A stretch of DNA of 64,000 nucleotides from an uncultured Erythrobacter sp. GTDB lineage: Bacteria; Pseudomonadota; Alphaproteobacteria; Sphingomonadales; Sphingomonadaceae. Made by a program: the position numbers and the translations under genes. Below are positions 36,763 to 46,474 of this stretch, piece by piece. The stretch is from positions 248,001 through 312,000 of the forward strand of contig CANNCL010000001.1 in the NCBI GenBank assembly GCA_947503155.1. Direction: 5' to 3'. Under the pieces are notes generated by a model. That model worked only from the letters and a program-made list of their open reading frames with translations, made no database searches and was not told the origin of the DNA. Position 1 is the first letter of the stretch. Every line of letters starts with the position of its first letter.

Positions 36763-38621
36763 GCCCCGTCCTTAGCTGTTTCGTCGCTGGCTTCTTGCTC
36801 TTCGCGCGCCTTCTTCGCGGCGGCCTCGGCTTTCTCTTTTTGCGCCGCAGCCCGCAATTGCGGATGCTTTGAATAGAGATAGCTTTGCTGAGCAAGCGTC
36901 AGCAGGTTGGACGTAACCCAGTATAGGAGAAGCCCGGCGGCAAATGGCGCCATTACGAACATCAAGATCCACGGCATCAGATTGAAAATCTGTTGCTGCA
37001 TCGGATCCATCGCGGACGGATTGAGTTTAAAGGTCAGCCACATCGTGACACCCAACAAGATCGCCAAAATACCGATCCCAAGGAAACCCGGAACTTCGTA
37101 AGGCAAATAACCAAACGCGTTCAGGATTTTGGCTGGGTCAGGCGCGGACAAATCTTTGATCCAAAATTCGATGAACGGTTCATGCCGCATCTCGATCGCA
37201 AGGATCAAAACCTTATACAGCGCAAAGAATATCGGGATTTGGATAATCAACGGGAGACAGCCGGCCAGCGGATTGACCTTCTCCTCCTTATACAGCTTCA
37301 TAATCTCTTGCTGCTGCTGCTGCTTATCGTCCTTATACCGTTCCTGAATCGCCTTCATTTTCGGCTGCACGGCTTTCATCTGAGCCATCGACGAAAATTG
37401 CTTTTGTGCAATCGGGAACAGCAATCCGCGAATGATGCAGGTCAGCAGGATGATCGCGATACCGAAATTGCCGACCAGATTGTTGAGCGTGCGCAGGAGC
37501 CACAGAAGCGGCTTTTCAAACCATTCGAACCAGCCCCAGCTGATCGCCTTGCCGAAATAGGTGATGCCGGTGTCTTCATACTGATCGAGGATCACGCTTT
37601 CTTTAGCGCCCGCGAACAGCTGAGTGGTTTCCGTCATCGAGCCGCCAGCGGGGATTGTTTGCGGATCATAACGCAGCACCGCGCGGAACAGATCATCGCC
37701 AAGCGATTCGAAGGTAGCGACATCGGTGCTCCCTTCGCCTTTAGCCAGCGCAGAAAGCCAGTAATTGTCGGCAAAGCCCAACCAAGACGCTGCGCCATCC
37801 GGCGTCCAGCGGCCCAATTCAGCCAGTTCGTGATAAGCGTGCGGGTCTTCTAGCGTGCCGTCGAACACACCGATTGGGCCGGCGTGAGCGATGAATTGAT
37901 CGGGCGTTGCGGTGGTGCTCGTCCGCTTGATCAGCGCAAAGGGCTGTATGATGGCGGCGCCAGCTGAGCCGTTTTGGGCCGATTGTTCGGCTGTGATCAT
38001 GAATTGATCGTCGATCGAAAGGCGAATGGTGTAAGTGATGCCGTTCGCATCTGTGCGTGTCAGAGTGACCGGTGTTTCAGCGGTTAACCGCTCGCCATCC
38101 GCTTGCCATAACTCGCGCCCAGTCGGACGCTGTCCGCCGACAACAAAGCCAAATTCTGCGAAATGCTGGACGTCTGTACGCTCTGGCGCGAACAAGCGGA
38201 CTGGTCCGCTATCGTCTTCGATGCTCGCGCGGTAATCTTTGAACACAATGTCATCGACACGGGCACCGACGAGGTTGATTGAACCAGCAACTCGCGGTGC
38301 GTCAATCGCAACGCGGTTTTCATCGGCAAGCGCGGTTTCGAGATCGACAGGCCCTTCGGGAGCTGTTGCTGCTTGGCCAGGTTCGCCTGTGCCAGGGGTC
38401 GCGGCGGCAGCCGTGCCGGGTGCGGCGGGTGTGCCGGGTGCTGGGGTTTCGCCAACAGCGCCCGAATTGCTTGTCAGACCAGCATCAGACTGCGCCGAGG
38501 CTTCTATGGCCTCAGCGGTGACTTCGGGTTGCGGGTAGAAATACCGCATCCCAAAATCCCAACCGAGAATGAGCAAGCCAGAAAGCGCGACGGCAAGCAG
38601 GAGATTGCGCTGATTGTCCAA
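36759..38621 (-). CDS. yidC: Membrane protein insertase YidC
   Basis: 620 residues: an N-terminal membrane segment, an Ala/Pro/Gly-rich linker (50-95), a large periplasmic domain (to about 370) and the conserved five-helix insertase core with the hydrophilic-groove Arg in the IIRGLLFPI stretch near 412. The start codon is TTG at 38621, giving the family start (M)DNQRNLLLAV, with AGGG about 9 bases upstream. The C-terminal tail is Lys/Ala-rich. Confidence 0.97.
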   Translation of the reverse strand: MDNQRNLLLAVALSGLLILGWDFGMRYFYPQPEVTAEAIEASAQSDAGLTSNSGAVGETPAPGTPAAPGTAAAATPGTGEPGQAATAPEGPVDLETALADENRVAIDAPRVAGSINLVGARVDDIVFKDYRASIEDDSGPVRLFAPERTDVQHFAEFGFVVGGQRPTGRELWQADGERLTAETPVTLTRTDANGITYTIRLSIDDQFMITAEQSAQNGSAGAAIIQPFALIKRTSTTATPDQFIAHAGPIGVFDGTLEDPHAYHELAELGRWTPDGAASWLGFADNYWLSALAKGEGSTDVATFESLGDDLFRAVLRYDPQTIPAGGSMTETTQLFAGAKESVILDQYEDTGITYFGKAISWGWFEWFEKPLLWLLRTLNNLVGNFGIAIILLTCIIRGLLFPIAQKQFSSMAQMKAVQPKMKAIQERYKDDKQQQQQEIMKLYKEEKVNPLAGCLPLIIQIPIFFALYKVLILAIEMRHEPFIEFWIKDLSAPDPAKILNAFGYLPYEVPGFLGIGILAILLGVTMWLTFKLNPSAMDPMQQQIFNLMPWILMFVMAPFAAGLLLYWVTSNLLTLAQQSYLYSKHPQLRAAAQKEKAEAAAKKAREEQEASDETAKDGA

Positions 38622-38735
38622 GATTATGCCCTAAAGTATCGAGAGAGTGTCAAATGAGTGATCGCGGAGTAAGTGTATTATGTGGGCATGACAGTCAGGT
38701 TTTCCAGTCCCCTAAAATTGGCCAAAATATTCGGC

Positions 38736-38945
38736 CTAAGGAACTGGGTCGTGACCATGTCCGCCCCACGGATTGCAGCGCCCTATACGCTTTAGCGCGA
38801 GCCATCCACCCTTGAGAGCACCATATTTGCCGAGCGCCTCAATCGCATATTGGCTGCAAGACGGCGAATAACGGCAAGTGGGCGGCAAAATGCGAGAGGG
38901 GCCGAGCTGCCAAGCGCGCGCGATGAGGATGAAAATATGCTTCAT
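38736..38945 (-). CDS. yidD: Membrane protein insertion efficiency factor YidD
   Basis: 69 residues with the family block [34 protein letters not shown]; the two Cys are conserved. It assists YidC-dependent insertion. It overlaps the rnpA stop by 4 bases. Confidence 0.96.
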   Translation of the reverse strand: MKHIFILIARAWQLGPSRILPPTCRYSPSCSQYAIEALGKYGALKGGWLALKRIGRCNPWGGHGHDPVP

Positions 38946-39358
38946 GCGCTGGCCTTTTTAGCGAAATCGGAGGTGCGATTCTCTCCCTGCGGCTTTCGCC
39001 CTCGCCCTTTGTACCCCCGCGCCGGATCACCTTTTCCTTCATGGGCTCGCGCCAGAGCTTTGCCGAGTTCAACTGCCATCATGCCGAAATCTCGCTCTAC
39101 ACCGCCAGCACGGCCAATCACCACATGATCGTGATCCGGCAACGCTTGATCGGCAAGTGCAGCGCGCAACAATTCACGAAAGCGCCGCTTCATCCGGTTG
39201 CGGACCACCGCATTGCCGATTTTCTTGGTGACGGTGATGCCATAGCGCACCCCCAGCCCGCCATTGGGGCGAGTGAGCAGCACGAACCCGGCCCGCGCAT
39301 TGCGCAGGCCCTTATTAGCAGCCAAAAAGTCGGCGCGTTTGGTAAGGGTTTCAGCCAT
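38942..39358 (-). CDS. rnpA: Ribonuclease P protein component
   Basis: The protein subunit of RNase P, which matures tRNA 5' ends. 138 residues with the RNR motif [11 protein letters not shown] near 54 and a basic C-terminal extension. ATG 39358 is used; a TTG lies one codon before it. It lies 127 bases after rpmH, with a hairpin between. Confidence 0.95.
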   Translation of the reverse strand: MAETLTKRADFLAANKGLRNARAGFVLLTRPNGGLGVRYGITVTKKIGNAVVRNRMKRRFRELLRAALADQALPDHDHVVIGRAGGVERDFGMMAVELGKALARAHEGKGDPARGYKGRGRKPQGENRTSDFAKKASA

Positions 39359-39456
39359 CAAGTTGCAGATACGCGAAACGGGCCCCGCAAGGGAGCCCGC
39401 AAATGCATTTTCAAAGTGGCGAGTGTTCCCGCCGCTCAGATCGCAAAGTTAGGAAA

Positions 39457-39480
39457 TTCGCGGCCCAGCTGAGCCGCGAA
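39457..39480 (-). terminator. Attenuator-like hairpin between rpmH and rnpA
   Basis: TTCGCGGC / GCCGCGAA arms around an 8-base loop, followed on the minus strand by a short TTTCC. It is weak as a terminator, so it probably lowers rnpA expression relative to rpmH. Confidence 0.45.
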
Positions 39481-39485
39481 CACCA

Positions 39486-39620
39486 TCACGCGCAGAGTTT
39501 CTTACGGCCGCGGCTACGACGAGCGCGGAGAACCTTGCGGCCACCCGGTGTCTTTTTGCGCGCGAAGAAACCGTGCCGACGGGCACGCACTAGATTGCTT
39601 GGCTGGAAAGTCCGCTTCAT
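39486..39620 (-). CDS. rpmH: 50S ribosomal protein L34
   Basis: A 44-residue basic protein, [18 protein letters not shown] at the start and [10 protein letters not shown] at the end, a full match to the L34 pattern. It is first in the rpmH-rnpA-yidD-yidC-engB operon. Confidence 0.97.
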   Translation of the reverse strand: MKRTFQPSNLVRARRHGFFARKKTPGGRKVLRARRSRGRKKLCA

Positions 39621-39736
39621 TTCGTCCTCAATTTACTGGTTTGGCGCTGCACCCGGAACCACAAAAGCCTCGGCGGCGGCGACCATGTTTTTGTCGTGAT
39701 TTGAATGCAGACAAAAACGCTTTGATCAGGCGCGGG

Positions 39737-39765
39737 CTGCTATTGGAATGGGATGGCTGAGTCAA
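39737..39765 (-). promoter_or_regulatory. Candidate rpmH promoter
   Basis: Minus-strand TTGACT (39760-39765) and TAGCAG (39737-39742) with a 17-base spacer, 117 bases before rpmH. Same architecture as the rpsT, rpmJ and rpoZ candidates. Confidence 0.45.
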
Positions 39766-39780
39766 GCAAGGAGTTCGGTC

Positions 39781-40761
39781 TTAGCCAATGCTGACAAGAT
39801 CGAGCTGAGCGAGTGTGATCGTGCTGAGATCGACATAATCCAATGTGGGCACATCCATGACAGGAACATTGACCAATTCCACATCCAATTTCCAATTGGT
39901 CATCAGCGGCTGCGACGGGGCCGGCTGTGCTGCAGCCATGCGGAATGCGGGGCTGCGCGTTTCTGGCGTGTAGCCAGGCGCAAATTCAGGCCGCAACCAC
40001 GGTTGCATGTCGCCCGCCCCCAGCCACAATGCGCTGGAATGCGGAACAGAATTGGTCATGGCGTAGAAATCACGGGCGCGCGCTTCGCTCATGCCCATTT
40101 CGACATAATAGTCGATATAGAGGCCGTGCGCAGGGTGATCGGCTGCAAAATCGGCCGGTTCGCGCCCATGATTGTCGAGCCAAGAATGAACCGCGAATTG
40201 CGCGCCTTGCTCCATAGTCCGCGTCTCACCCGCCAAAAACAATTCAACTGCGCCAGAACGAACCGACCCGCCGCTAGGCACATGGGTCGCGATACCGGCT
40301 TCGCGGATACGGCGGCCCACTTCGAGATTGGCGATATCATTGCTGGTCCCGGGTGCTTCTACCAATTGGAGCGTGGCGAGCGCAGGAAAATCGCGCAACA
40401 TCGCATCAAATTGTGCGGGGCTGGCACTGTCGGTTGAACCCATCATCGCCGCGCTTGTCGCGCTGGTGACGACGAATGGCCCATATTGCGCCAACATCGC
40501 GTCAACCTGATGCGGTGCAGCAGGTTGAGCATAGCGGGTTGCAGAACGAGGGCGAGCATCCGGCACCGAAACCGCATCACCGCCAGCAACCTTGACCCAT
40601 TGCGCCGTCGCCGGATCCCATTCCTCAACCCAGCTTTCGGTCGCAACGGTTCGGTTGCTTCCGAATGGCTGTCCGGTCTCTTGCCCCAATACAGGACCGG
40701 CGAAGAAGACCAGTTGAATGACGGCGAAGAATGCGGCGAGGCGTTTAGCTGTATGTTCCAT
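39781..40761 (-). CDS. Secreted protein with a ClpP/crotonase-like region
   Basis: 326 residues with a signal peptide ending near GPVLGQ. The middle (about 130-215) runs GTSNDIANLEVGRRIREAG, SGGSVRSGAVELFLAGETRTM, then FAVHSW. This pattern is like periplasmic ClpP-fold proteins of the COG3904 type, with a candidate nucleophile Ser in RSGAVE and His in VHSW. The N- and C-terminal parts are not recognised. The family call is tentative; catalysis is not shown. Confidence 0.55.
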   Translation of the reverse strand: MEHTAKRLAAFFAVIQLVFFAGPVLGQETGQPFGSNRTVATESWVEEWDPATAQWVKVAGGDAVSVPDARPRSATRYAQPAAPHQVDAMLAQYGPFVVTSATSAAMMGSTDSASPAQFDAMLRDFPALATLQLVEAPGTSNDIANLEVGRRIREAGIATHVPSGGSVRSGAVELFLAGETRTMEQGAQFAVHSWLDNHGREPADFAADHPAHGLYIDYYVEMGMSEARARDFYAMTNSVPHSSALWLGAGDMQPWLRPEFAPGYTPETRSPAFRMAAAQPAPSQPLMTNWKLDVELVNVPVMDVPTLDYVDLSTITLAQLDLVSIG

Positions 40762-40919
40762 GCCACGATAGATACGTGAGTTTACGTTCAGGAATTGCCA
40801 AGGTTTATACTTGCGAAGTCCTTGCGTAGCCTTCCCTAAGTACTCGACAAGCTCCTATTAACCCTGCACAAACGCGGATCGCAGAATTGAGCCGTTTTTG
40901 GGCAAAGGGGATTTGGGCC

Positions 40920-42416
40920 TTGGTAGCGCTGGTACGCACAGTTGCCTATTTGGGTCTTGAAGCGCGTCAGGTCGAAGTGCAGTGCCAAGTCGCGTCTGGA
41001 TTGCCGCGTTTTGCCATTGTCGGCTTGCCCGATAAGGCTGTTAGCGAAAGCCGAGAACGGGTGCAGGCGGCCTTGTCGGCAATGGGTTTGGCGCTGCCGC
41101 CGAAACGGATCACCATCAACCTTTCGCCCGCTGACCTTCCCAAAGATGGATCGCATTATGATCTGCCGATTGCGCTGGCTTTGCTGGCCGCGATGGGTGT
41201 TACCGATGCCGAACAATTGGGTGATTGGATCGCCGTTGGCGAATTGGCGCTGGATGGCCGCGTGGTTGCGACGCCCGGCGTCTTGATTGCCGCTTTACAC
41301 GCCAGCACATCCGACGCCGGATTGATCTGTCCCGCCGATCAAGGGTCAGAGGCCCGCTGGGCAAGCGGCATACCTGTACTGGCCCCGCGCGACCTCAGCA
41401 GCCTGTTAGCGCATCTCAAAGGTTCGCAGACTTTACCCGAACCTGTTCGCGGTGATGTAGAAGCGGCGCCTGCGGTCACCGACTTGAAACAAGTAAAGGG
41501 TCAAGAGACCGCCAAACGCGCGTTGGAGATCGCGGCGGCGGGCGGGCACAACCTGTTGATGATTGGTCCGCCGGGATCCGGCAAAAGCATGATGGCGAGC
41601 TGTCTTGCCGGTATCCTGCCCGAGCTTACGCCATCCGAAGCGCTCGAAGTGTCGATGGTGCAATCGGTCGCCGGAATGCTGACATCTGGGCGGATTAGCC
41701 GCACCCGTCCGTTTCGCGCGCCGCACCACTCAGCCAGCATGGCCGCATTAACTGGCGGCGGTTTAAAAGTGCGTCCGGGCGAAGTGAGCCTCGCGCATTT
41801 GGGCGTCCTATTCCTTGATGAACTGCCAGAGTTTCAGCGCGCGGTTCTCGACTCGCTCCGCCAACCGCTAGAGACGGGACAAGTCGATGTAGCGCGGGCC
41901 AATGCGCATGTGTCATTCCCCGCAAGGGTGCAGTTGATCGCGGCCATGAATCCGTGCCGCTGCGGCCATGCGGGCGAATTGGGACATGTTTGCGCACGCG
42001 GAGAGCGGTGCAAGACGGAATATCAGGCGCGGTTGTCAGGGCCGCTGCTCGACCGGATCGATCTGCATGTGGAAGTCGCCGCGGTCAGCGCAATGGACCT
42101 CACCCTACCGCCGCCCGCAGAAGGCAGCGAAACCGTAGCCCGCCGCGTCGCGAATGCCCGGTCGATGGCTGCTGATCGCGGCATCCGATCTAACGCAGAA
42201 TTGGATGGCGATCTGCTGCAAACCCACGCTGCTCCTGATCCCGAAGGCCGGGAGCTGATGCAAAGAGCAGCGGAGAAATTGCGGCTTTCCGCGCGCAGTT
42301 ACACCCGAATGCTTCGTGTGGCGCGCACCATCGCCGATCTTTCAGGCAAAGCCGAAGTGGGCCGCATCCACATTGCCGAGGCGCTTTCTTACCGGCAAAC
42401 GATTGGACGCAAATGA
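40920..42416 (+). CDS. comM: ComM-type Mg-chelatase-like AAA+ ATPase
   Basis: A helicase-like motor that promotes branch migration in natural transformation of some bacteria. 498 residues: an N-terminal Lon-protease-like fold (RTVAYLGLEARQVEVQ, GLPDKAVSESRERV), Walker A GPPGSGKSMMA near 216, FLDELPEF, NPCRCG near 342 and a C-terminal Mg-chelatase domain. TTG 40920 is chosen because MVALVRTVA matches the family start and AAGGGG lies upstream. It overlaps the next gene by 4 bases. Confidence 0.93.
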   Translation: MVALVRTVAYLGLEARQVEVQCQVASGLPRFAIVGLPDKAVSESRERVQAALSAMGLALPPKRITINLSPADLPKDGSHYDLPIALALLAAMGVTDAEQLGDWIAVGELALDGRVVATPGVLIAALHASTSDAGLICPADQGSEARWASGIPVLAPRDLSSLLAHLKGSQTLPEPVRGDVEAAPAVTDLKQVKGQETAKRALEIAAAGGHNLLMIGPPGSGKSMMASCLAGILPELTPSEALEVSMVQSVAGMLTSGRISRTRPFRAPHHSASMAALTGGGLKVRPGEVSLAHLGVLFLDELPEFQRAVLDSLRQPLETGQVDVARANAHVSFPARVQLIAAMNPCRCGHAGELGHVCARGERCKTEYQARLSGPLLDRIDLHVEVAAVSAMDLTLPPPAEGSETVARRVANARSMAADRGIRSNAELDGDLLQTHAAPDPEGRELMQRAAEKLRLSARSYTRMLRVARTIADLSGKAEVGRIHIAEALSYRQTIGRK

Positions 42417-43126
42417 CGGAATTCGATCCGGCTTGGCTGATATATTTTGGCGCCGCCTTGCTGCTGATGGCCTATGCTATCCGCGAAGAGTTGAAGCTGC
42501 GCATCATGATCGTCGTCTCAACATTCGTTTACATAGCCTATTACTACCTCGTCACCTCTCCTCCCTTGTGGGATGCAATTTTCACCAGCTTGCTGATGGT
42601 CGCCGTCAACCTTTGGGTGCTTGCACAAATAGTGTTGGAGCGGACCAGATTGCGATTGTCTGATGACGAAAAGCAATTGTTTGATGCTTTTGAAACGCTG
42701 ACGCCGGGCCAATTTCGAAGGGTCCTCAAATTGACCAAATGGCACAAGGCCACTGATCCAGAGGGAACGGTTCTAACGCGCGAAGATGAGCCATCAGGCG
42801 AGCTATTCTATATCATGGAAGGCGCAATTTCCGTGCAGAAAAGCGACCGTCAATTCCGCCTCCCTTCGGGCAATTTTGTGGGTGAAGTCGCCTATATTCT
42901 AAGGCGCAGAACCACAGCCACCACGGTCGCGCCACTTGGCGTGCGTTTCGTGAAATGGGACAGTGATTCATTGCGGCAGCTTGGCGAAAAGCATCCCAAC
43001 CTAGGCAACGCTCTCAACGCTTTGCTAACGCGCGATCTGGCGAAGAAATTGACCAGCAGTTATCGCCCCGATGATGCAATGCCCGCAACCGAACAAACGA
43101 AGGAATTGCTGGAGGCGGCCGGCTAA
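42413..43126 (+). CDS. Popeye-like membrane protein with cyclic-nucleotide-binding fold
   Basis: 237 residues: three hydrophobic segments in the first 75 residues (WLIYFGAALLLMAYAI; IMIVVSTFVYIAYYYLV; FTSLLMVAVNLWVLAQIV), then a cNMP-type beta-roll at about 95-200 (EDEPSGELFYIMEGAISV, LPSGNFVGEVAYILRRRTTATTVA). This topology matches Popeye-domain proteins, best known from animal heart and muscle. The classic FGEL..Arg phosphate-binding cassette is not fully present, so ligand binding is uncertain. ATGA overlap couples it to comM. Confidence 0.72.
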   Translation: MTEFDPAWLIYFGAALLLMAYAIREELKLRIMIVVSTFVYIAYYYLVTSPPLWDAIFTSLLMVAVNLWVLAQIVLERTRLRLSDDEKQLFDAFETLTPGQFRRVLKLTKWHKATDPEGTVLTREDEPSGELFYIMEGAISVQKSDRQFRLPSGNFVGEVAYILRRRTTATTVAPLGVRFVKWDSDSLRQLGEKHPNLGNALNALLTRDLAKKLTSSYRPDDAMPATEQTKELLEAAG

Positions 43127-43209
43127 TCCTGTAACCAGCATCGCGCGAAGAGCGAATTCGTTTGTGACGCCGCTTATTTCCTAAAGATCTCGGGTGCATC
43201 GGCTCCGCC

Positions 43210-44064
43210 ATGGCAGACACTTACTCGCCCATCCCCGCTCTCGCTGATCCAACTTCGGGGTTTCGTGCGCGTGATGCGCGCGTGGATAGGCGGGTGCGCA
43301 TAACCGGCCTCGCCTTTGCGATTTCGATCGAAGCACTGCTGATCCTGCTTTTATTCGCGATCGGATGGGGCTGGCGCGATGAAAGCGAATTGGCGGAAAC
43401 CCTCACAACATTCGAAGCGCAGGATTTCGGGCCGGAGGATCCTGCGCCGGCGAAAGAAACGCCCGCAGAAGCAGCCTCAACGAGAGCAGAACCAGTCCCT
43501 CAGCCAGAGCCAGAGCCGCAGCCTGTCCCGCCGACCATTCCGCCACTTCTCACTCCGCCCGTCGCGATCTCGCCCGTTACTTTGCCCGCCACCCCAGCGC
43601 CCACTCCTCCGCCGCCCGTCCCGGAGGATCAACCCCGCACACCCGCGCCGCCGGCCAGCCCCCCTGGGCGCGCCTATGGCCCTGTCGACACGGGTGGTGG
43701 GTCAAATACGGGTAGCGACAGCCAGCGTGTCGGTTCAGCCTCCAATGGCGAGCCGCTTTATGCAGCACGGTGGTATCGCGAACCGACACGTCGGGAGTTG
43801 GCGGGTTACCTTTCAACGGCGACTGGCCCAGCAACGGCCTTGATCGCCTGCCGCACTGTTCCAGACTTTCGTGTCGAAGATTGCGAACTGATCGGTGAAA
43901 GCCCGCAAGGTTCGCAGATCGGACGCGCGGTTCTGGCAGCTACTTGGCAATTCCGCGTGCGCCCAGCCCGGATCGGCGGGCGCTCTCAAGTCGGATCATG
44001 GGTGCGAATAAGGATCAACTACACCCGTGCAAACGCCGCAGATGGGCGGGCGCGGGGTTTCTAA
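43210..44064 (+). CDS. TonB-like energy transducer
   Basis: 284 residues: one inner-membrane anchor (residues 31-55), a Pro/Glu-rich periplasm-spanning stretch (about 75-165) and a C-terminal domain (LIACRTVPDFRVEDCELIGESPQGSQIGRAVL) of TonB_C type. It would couple inner-membrane energy to outer-membrane transport, but no exbB/exbD or receptor gene is adjacent. The stop overlaps the convergent recQ stop. Confidence 0.75.
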   Translation: MADTYSPIPALADPTSGFRARDARVDRRVRITGLAFAISIEALLILLLFAIGWGWRDESELAETLTTFEAQDFGPEDPAPAKETPAEAASTRAEPVPQPEPEPQPVPPTIPPLLTPPVAISPVTLPATPAPTPPPPVPEDQPRTPAPPASPPGRAYGPVDTGGGSNTGSDSQRVGSASNGEPLYAARWYREPTRRELAGYLSTATGPATALIACRTVPDFRVEDCELIGESPQGSQIGRAVLAATWQFRVRPARIGGRSQVGSWVRIRINYTRANAADGRARGF

Positions 44065-45848
44065 AACTGCCGGATCACGTCGCAGAAATCTGGTCCCCAA
44101 GTGTCGAGTTTTTTCGCACCAACACCCTGAATTTCGCCCAATTCGGCCAAGGTTGCGGGCCGCTCGCTTGCCATCGCGCGCAGAACGCTGTCGTGAAAAA
44201 TGATATAGGCAGGCACACCGTGTTCGCTGGCGAGGGACTTGCGCCTTTCACGCAGCGCGTCGAACAGCGGATCGCCGACGGGGTTAGGCACGGCCCCCGC
44301 CCGTGAACCATTCCGATCACGGCGACCTTTCTTCTTGGGCGGTTCTGCAATCGCCACCGCCTTATTCCCGCGCAGCACGTCGGGCGCATCATCGCCCAGC
44401 GCCAAACCACCATGTTCAGTGGGCACCAACATGGCATTCGCCATCAGGCTGCGCATCACCGGCCTCAGCAGCGCCGCGTCTTCTGCACCGATAATGCCAA
44501 ATACCGAAAGCGTATCATGCCCGCGTTGACGCACGCGGGCATCATCACGGCCCAGCAGCACTTTCTCGATATATCCAATTCCGAAACTTTGCCCCGTCCG
44601 GTACACCGCGCTCAGCAATTTTTGTGCGATCTCGGTCACGTCCAAAACTTTCGGCGGCTCCAGACAATTGTCGCAATTGCCGCAAGTTTGGGGCGGATCT
44701 TCACCGAAATGTTTGAGCAATATAGCCCGGCGGCACCCTGCACTTTCCACCAAACCCGCGAGCGCATTCAAACGCATCCGTTCGCTCGGCAGGCGGCTTT
44801 CGTCAACATCGCTCAGCCATTGGCGGGCTTTCGCAAAGTCGTTCGCGCTCCAAAACATCTGCGCCTCAGCCGGGTCCCCGTCGCGGCCCGCGCGCCCGGT
44901 TTCCTGATAATACGCTTCTGTCGATTTGGGCAGGCCAGCATGGATGACAAAACGCACATCCGGCTTGTCGATACCCATTCCGAACGCGATGGTTGCCACC
45001 ATCACCATGTCTTCTGATTGCACAAAAGCGGCCTGCGTCGCGGCGCGTTGTTCGGGCGGCAATCCGGCATGATAGGCGCCGACGGGCCGCCCCGTAGCGG
45101 CCAGTTTTTCGGCAAGGTCTTCGGTCGCCTTGCGGCTTTGCGCATAGACAATGCCTGCGCCGGGCGTGCTTTGAATAAAGTCCGTGATCTGCCGCCCGAC
45201 ATTATCCCGCGCTGAAATGGCATAGCTGATATTGGGCCGATCAAACCCGGCTTTGATCAGGCCAGCATCGGGAATGCCCAATTGGCGCAATATGTCCACG
45301 CGCGTCGTTTCATCCGCGGTCGCCGTCAAGGCAAGGCGCGGAACATACTCGAAATGATCAAGCATCGGTCTGAGACCGCGGTAGTCAGGGCGAAAGTCAT
45401 GGCCCCATTCCGAAACACAATGCGCCTCATCAATCGCAAACAGCGATATGTCAGCCGCGCTCAGCAAGGATTGAAAGTTCGAATTTGTCGCGCGTTCAGG
45501 GGCGACATATAAGAGGTCTAGATCGCCCGCCAGCAGCCGGTCAGCGGTCTCGGCCCTATCCATATCCGCCGACGTCATCGACGCCGCACGTATGCCCACC
45601 GCTTTGGCCGCTCGAATTTGGTCATGCATCAGTGCGATCAGCGGGGAGATAACGATCGCAGTACCAGGCCGGGCAAGCGCGGGAAGCTGATAGCACAGCG
45701 ACTTGCCCGCACCGGTCGGCATCAATGCAAGCGTGTTTTCACCTGCGAGGATTCGGGTGATGACCGCTTCTTGCTGCCCGCGAAATTCGGAAAAACCGAA
45801 AGTCGAACGCAGAATATCAAGCAGGTCTGTGCCAGCGGCAACGCTCAT
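44061..45848 (-). CDS. recQ: ATP-dependent DNA helicase RecQ
   Basis: A 3'-5' helicase in recombination repair. 595 residues: Walker A TGAGKSLCYQLPA near 48, DEAHC near 140, ARAGRDG near 325 (QETGRAGRDGDPAE), a zinc site with CRRAIL and CGNCDNC, an RQC winged helix, and a C-terminal HRDC domain (SLASEHGVPAYIIFHDSVLRAMA). ATG 45848 is used. Confidence 0.96.
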   Translation of the reverse strand: MSVAAGTDLLDILRSTFGFSEFRGQQEAVITRILAGENTLALMPTGAGKSLCYQLPALARPGTAIVISPLIALMHDQIRAAKAVGIRAASMTSADMDRAETADRLLAGDLDLLYVAPERATNSNFQSLLSAADISLFAIDEAHCVSEWGHDFRPDYRGLRPMLDHFEYVPRLALTATADETTRVDILRQLGIPDAGLIKAGFDRPNISYAISARDNVGRQITDFIQSTPGAGIVYAQSRKATEDLAEKLAATGRPVGAYHAGLPPEQRAATQAAFVQSEDMVMVATIAFGMGIDKPDVRFVIHAGLPKSTEAYYQETGRAGRDGDPAEAQMFWSANDFAKARQWLSDVDESRLPSERMRLNALAGLVESAGCRRAILLKHFGEDPPQTCGNCDNCLEPPKVLDVTEIAQKLLSAVYRTGQSFGIGYIEKVLLGRDDARVRQRGHDTLSVFGIIGAEDAALLRPVMRSLMANAMLVPTEHGGLALGDDAPDVLRGNKAVAIAEPPKKKGRRDRNGSRAGAVPNPVGDPLFDALRERRKSLASEHGVPAYIIFHDSVLRAMASERPATLAELGEIQGVGAKKLDTWGPDFCDVIRQF

Positions 45849-45906
45849 TGGTGAACCAGTCCTGCGTTGCAAAGCCCGCCCTAAAAACAGGGCAAGCGAA
45901 TAGATA

Positions 45907-46461
45907 TTAGGCGGCGGCGACTTTTCTGGCGGCTTCGATATCGACGATGTCGCCGGTATTTGTGCCCGCTCCTGTGCTCGCTACAGAGCCATCGGCGCGC
46001 TTGCCAAGGTCATCTTTGCGAACCATCCACAGGTCCTCGTGACTTAGGACACGGCCATCATGTGCCAAAATCGAAACCGGACCGATTGGCAGGCGGTCGT
46101 GCGAATCGACCAGAACGGGATCTTCGGAAACAAATTCCGCGCCGTATTTCTGGCCCCATTGGCGCAATGCGATCATCGCAGGCAGCAGGTCAAAGCCCTT
46201 ATTGGTCAGGCGATATTCGATTTTACGGCGGTCATCGGCGCATGGTTCGCGCTTCAAAATACCGTGATCGACCAATTTGGCGAGCCGGTTTGAGAGAATA
46301 TTGCGCGCAATTCCAAGCTCGCTCAGAAACTCCTCAAAGTGTTTCAGCCCATTAAAGCTGGCGCGCAAGATCATAAATGACCAGCGTTCGCCCATAACTT
46401 CAAGAGCTTGCGGAAGACCGCATTCAATCAGCTCGCGCAGTGGTTCTCTAATATCGCCCAT
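45907..46461 (-). CDS. HxlR-family transcriptional regulator
   Basis: 184 residues. A winged-helix HxlR domain fills residues 10-105 (ERWSFMILRASFNGLKHFEEFLSELGIARNILSNRLAKL); the rest is a linker and a short tail. An AAGGAAAGGA ribosome site precedes ATG 46461. It is divergent from a small secreted gene, and TGCAACCT repeats lie between them. Confidence 0.92.
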   Translation of the reverse strand: MGDIREPLRELIECGLPQALEVMGERWSFMILRASFNGLKHFEEFLSELGIARNILSNRLAKLVDHGILKREPCADDRRKIEYRLTNKGFDLLPAMIALRQWGQKYGAEFVSEDPVLVDSHDRLPIGPVSILAHDGRVLSHEDLWMVRKDDLGKRADGSVASTGAGTNTGDIVDIEAARKVAAA

Positions 46462-46474
46462 ATCAGTCCTTTCC

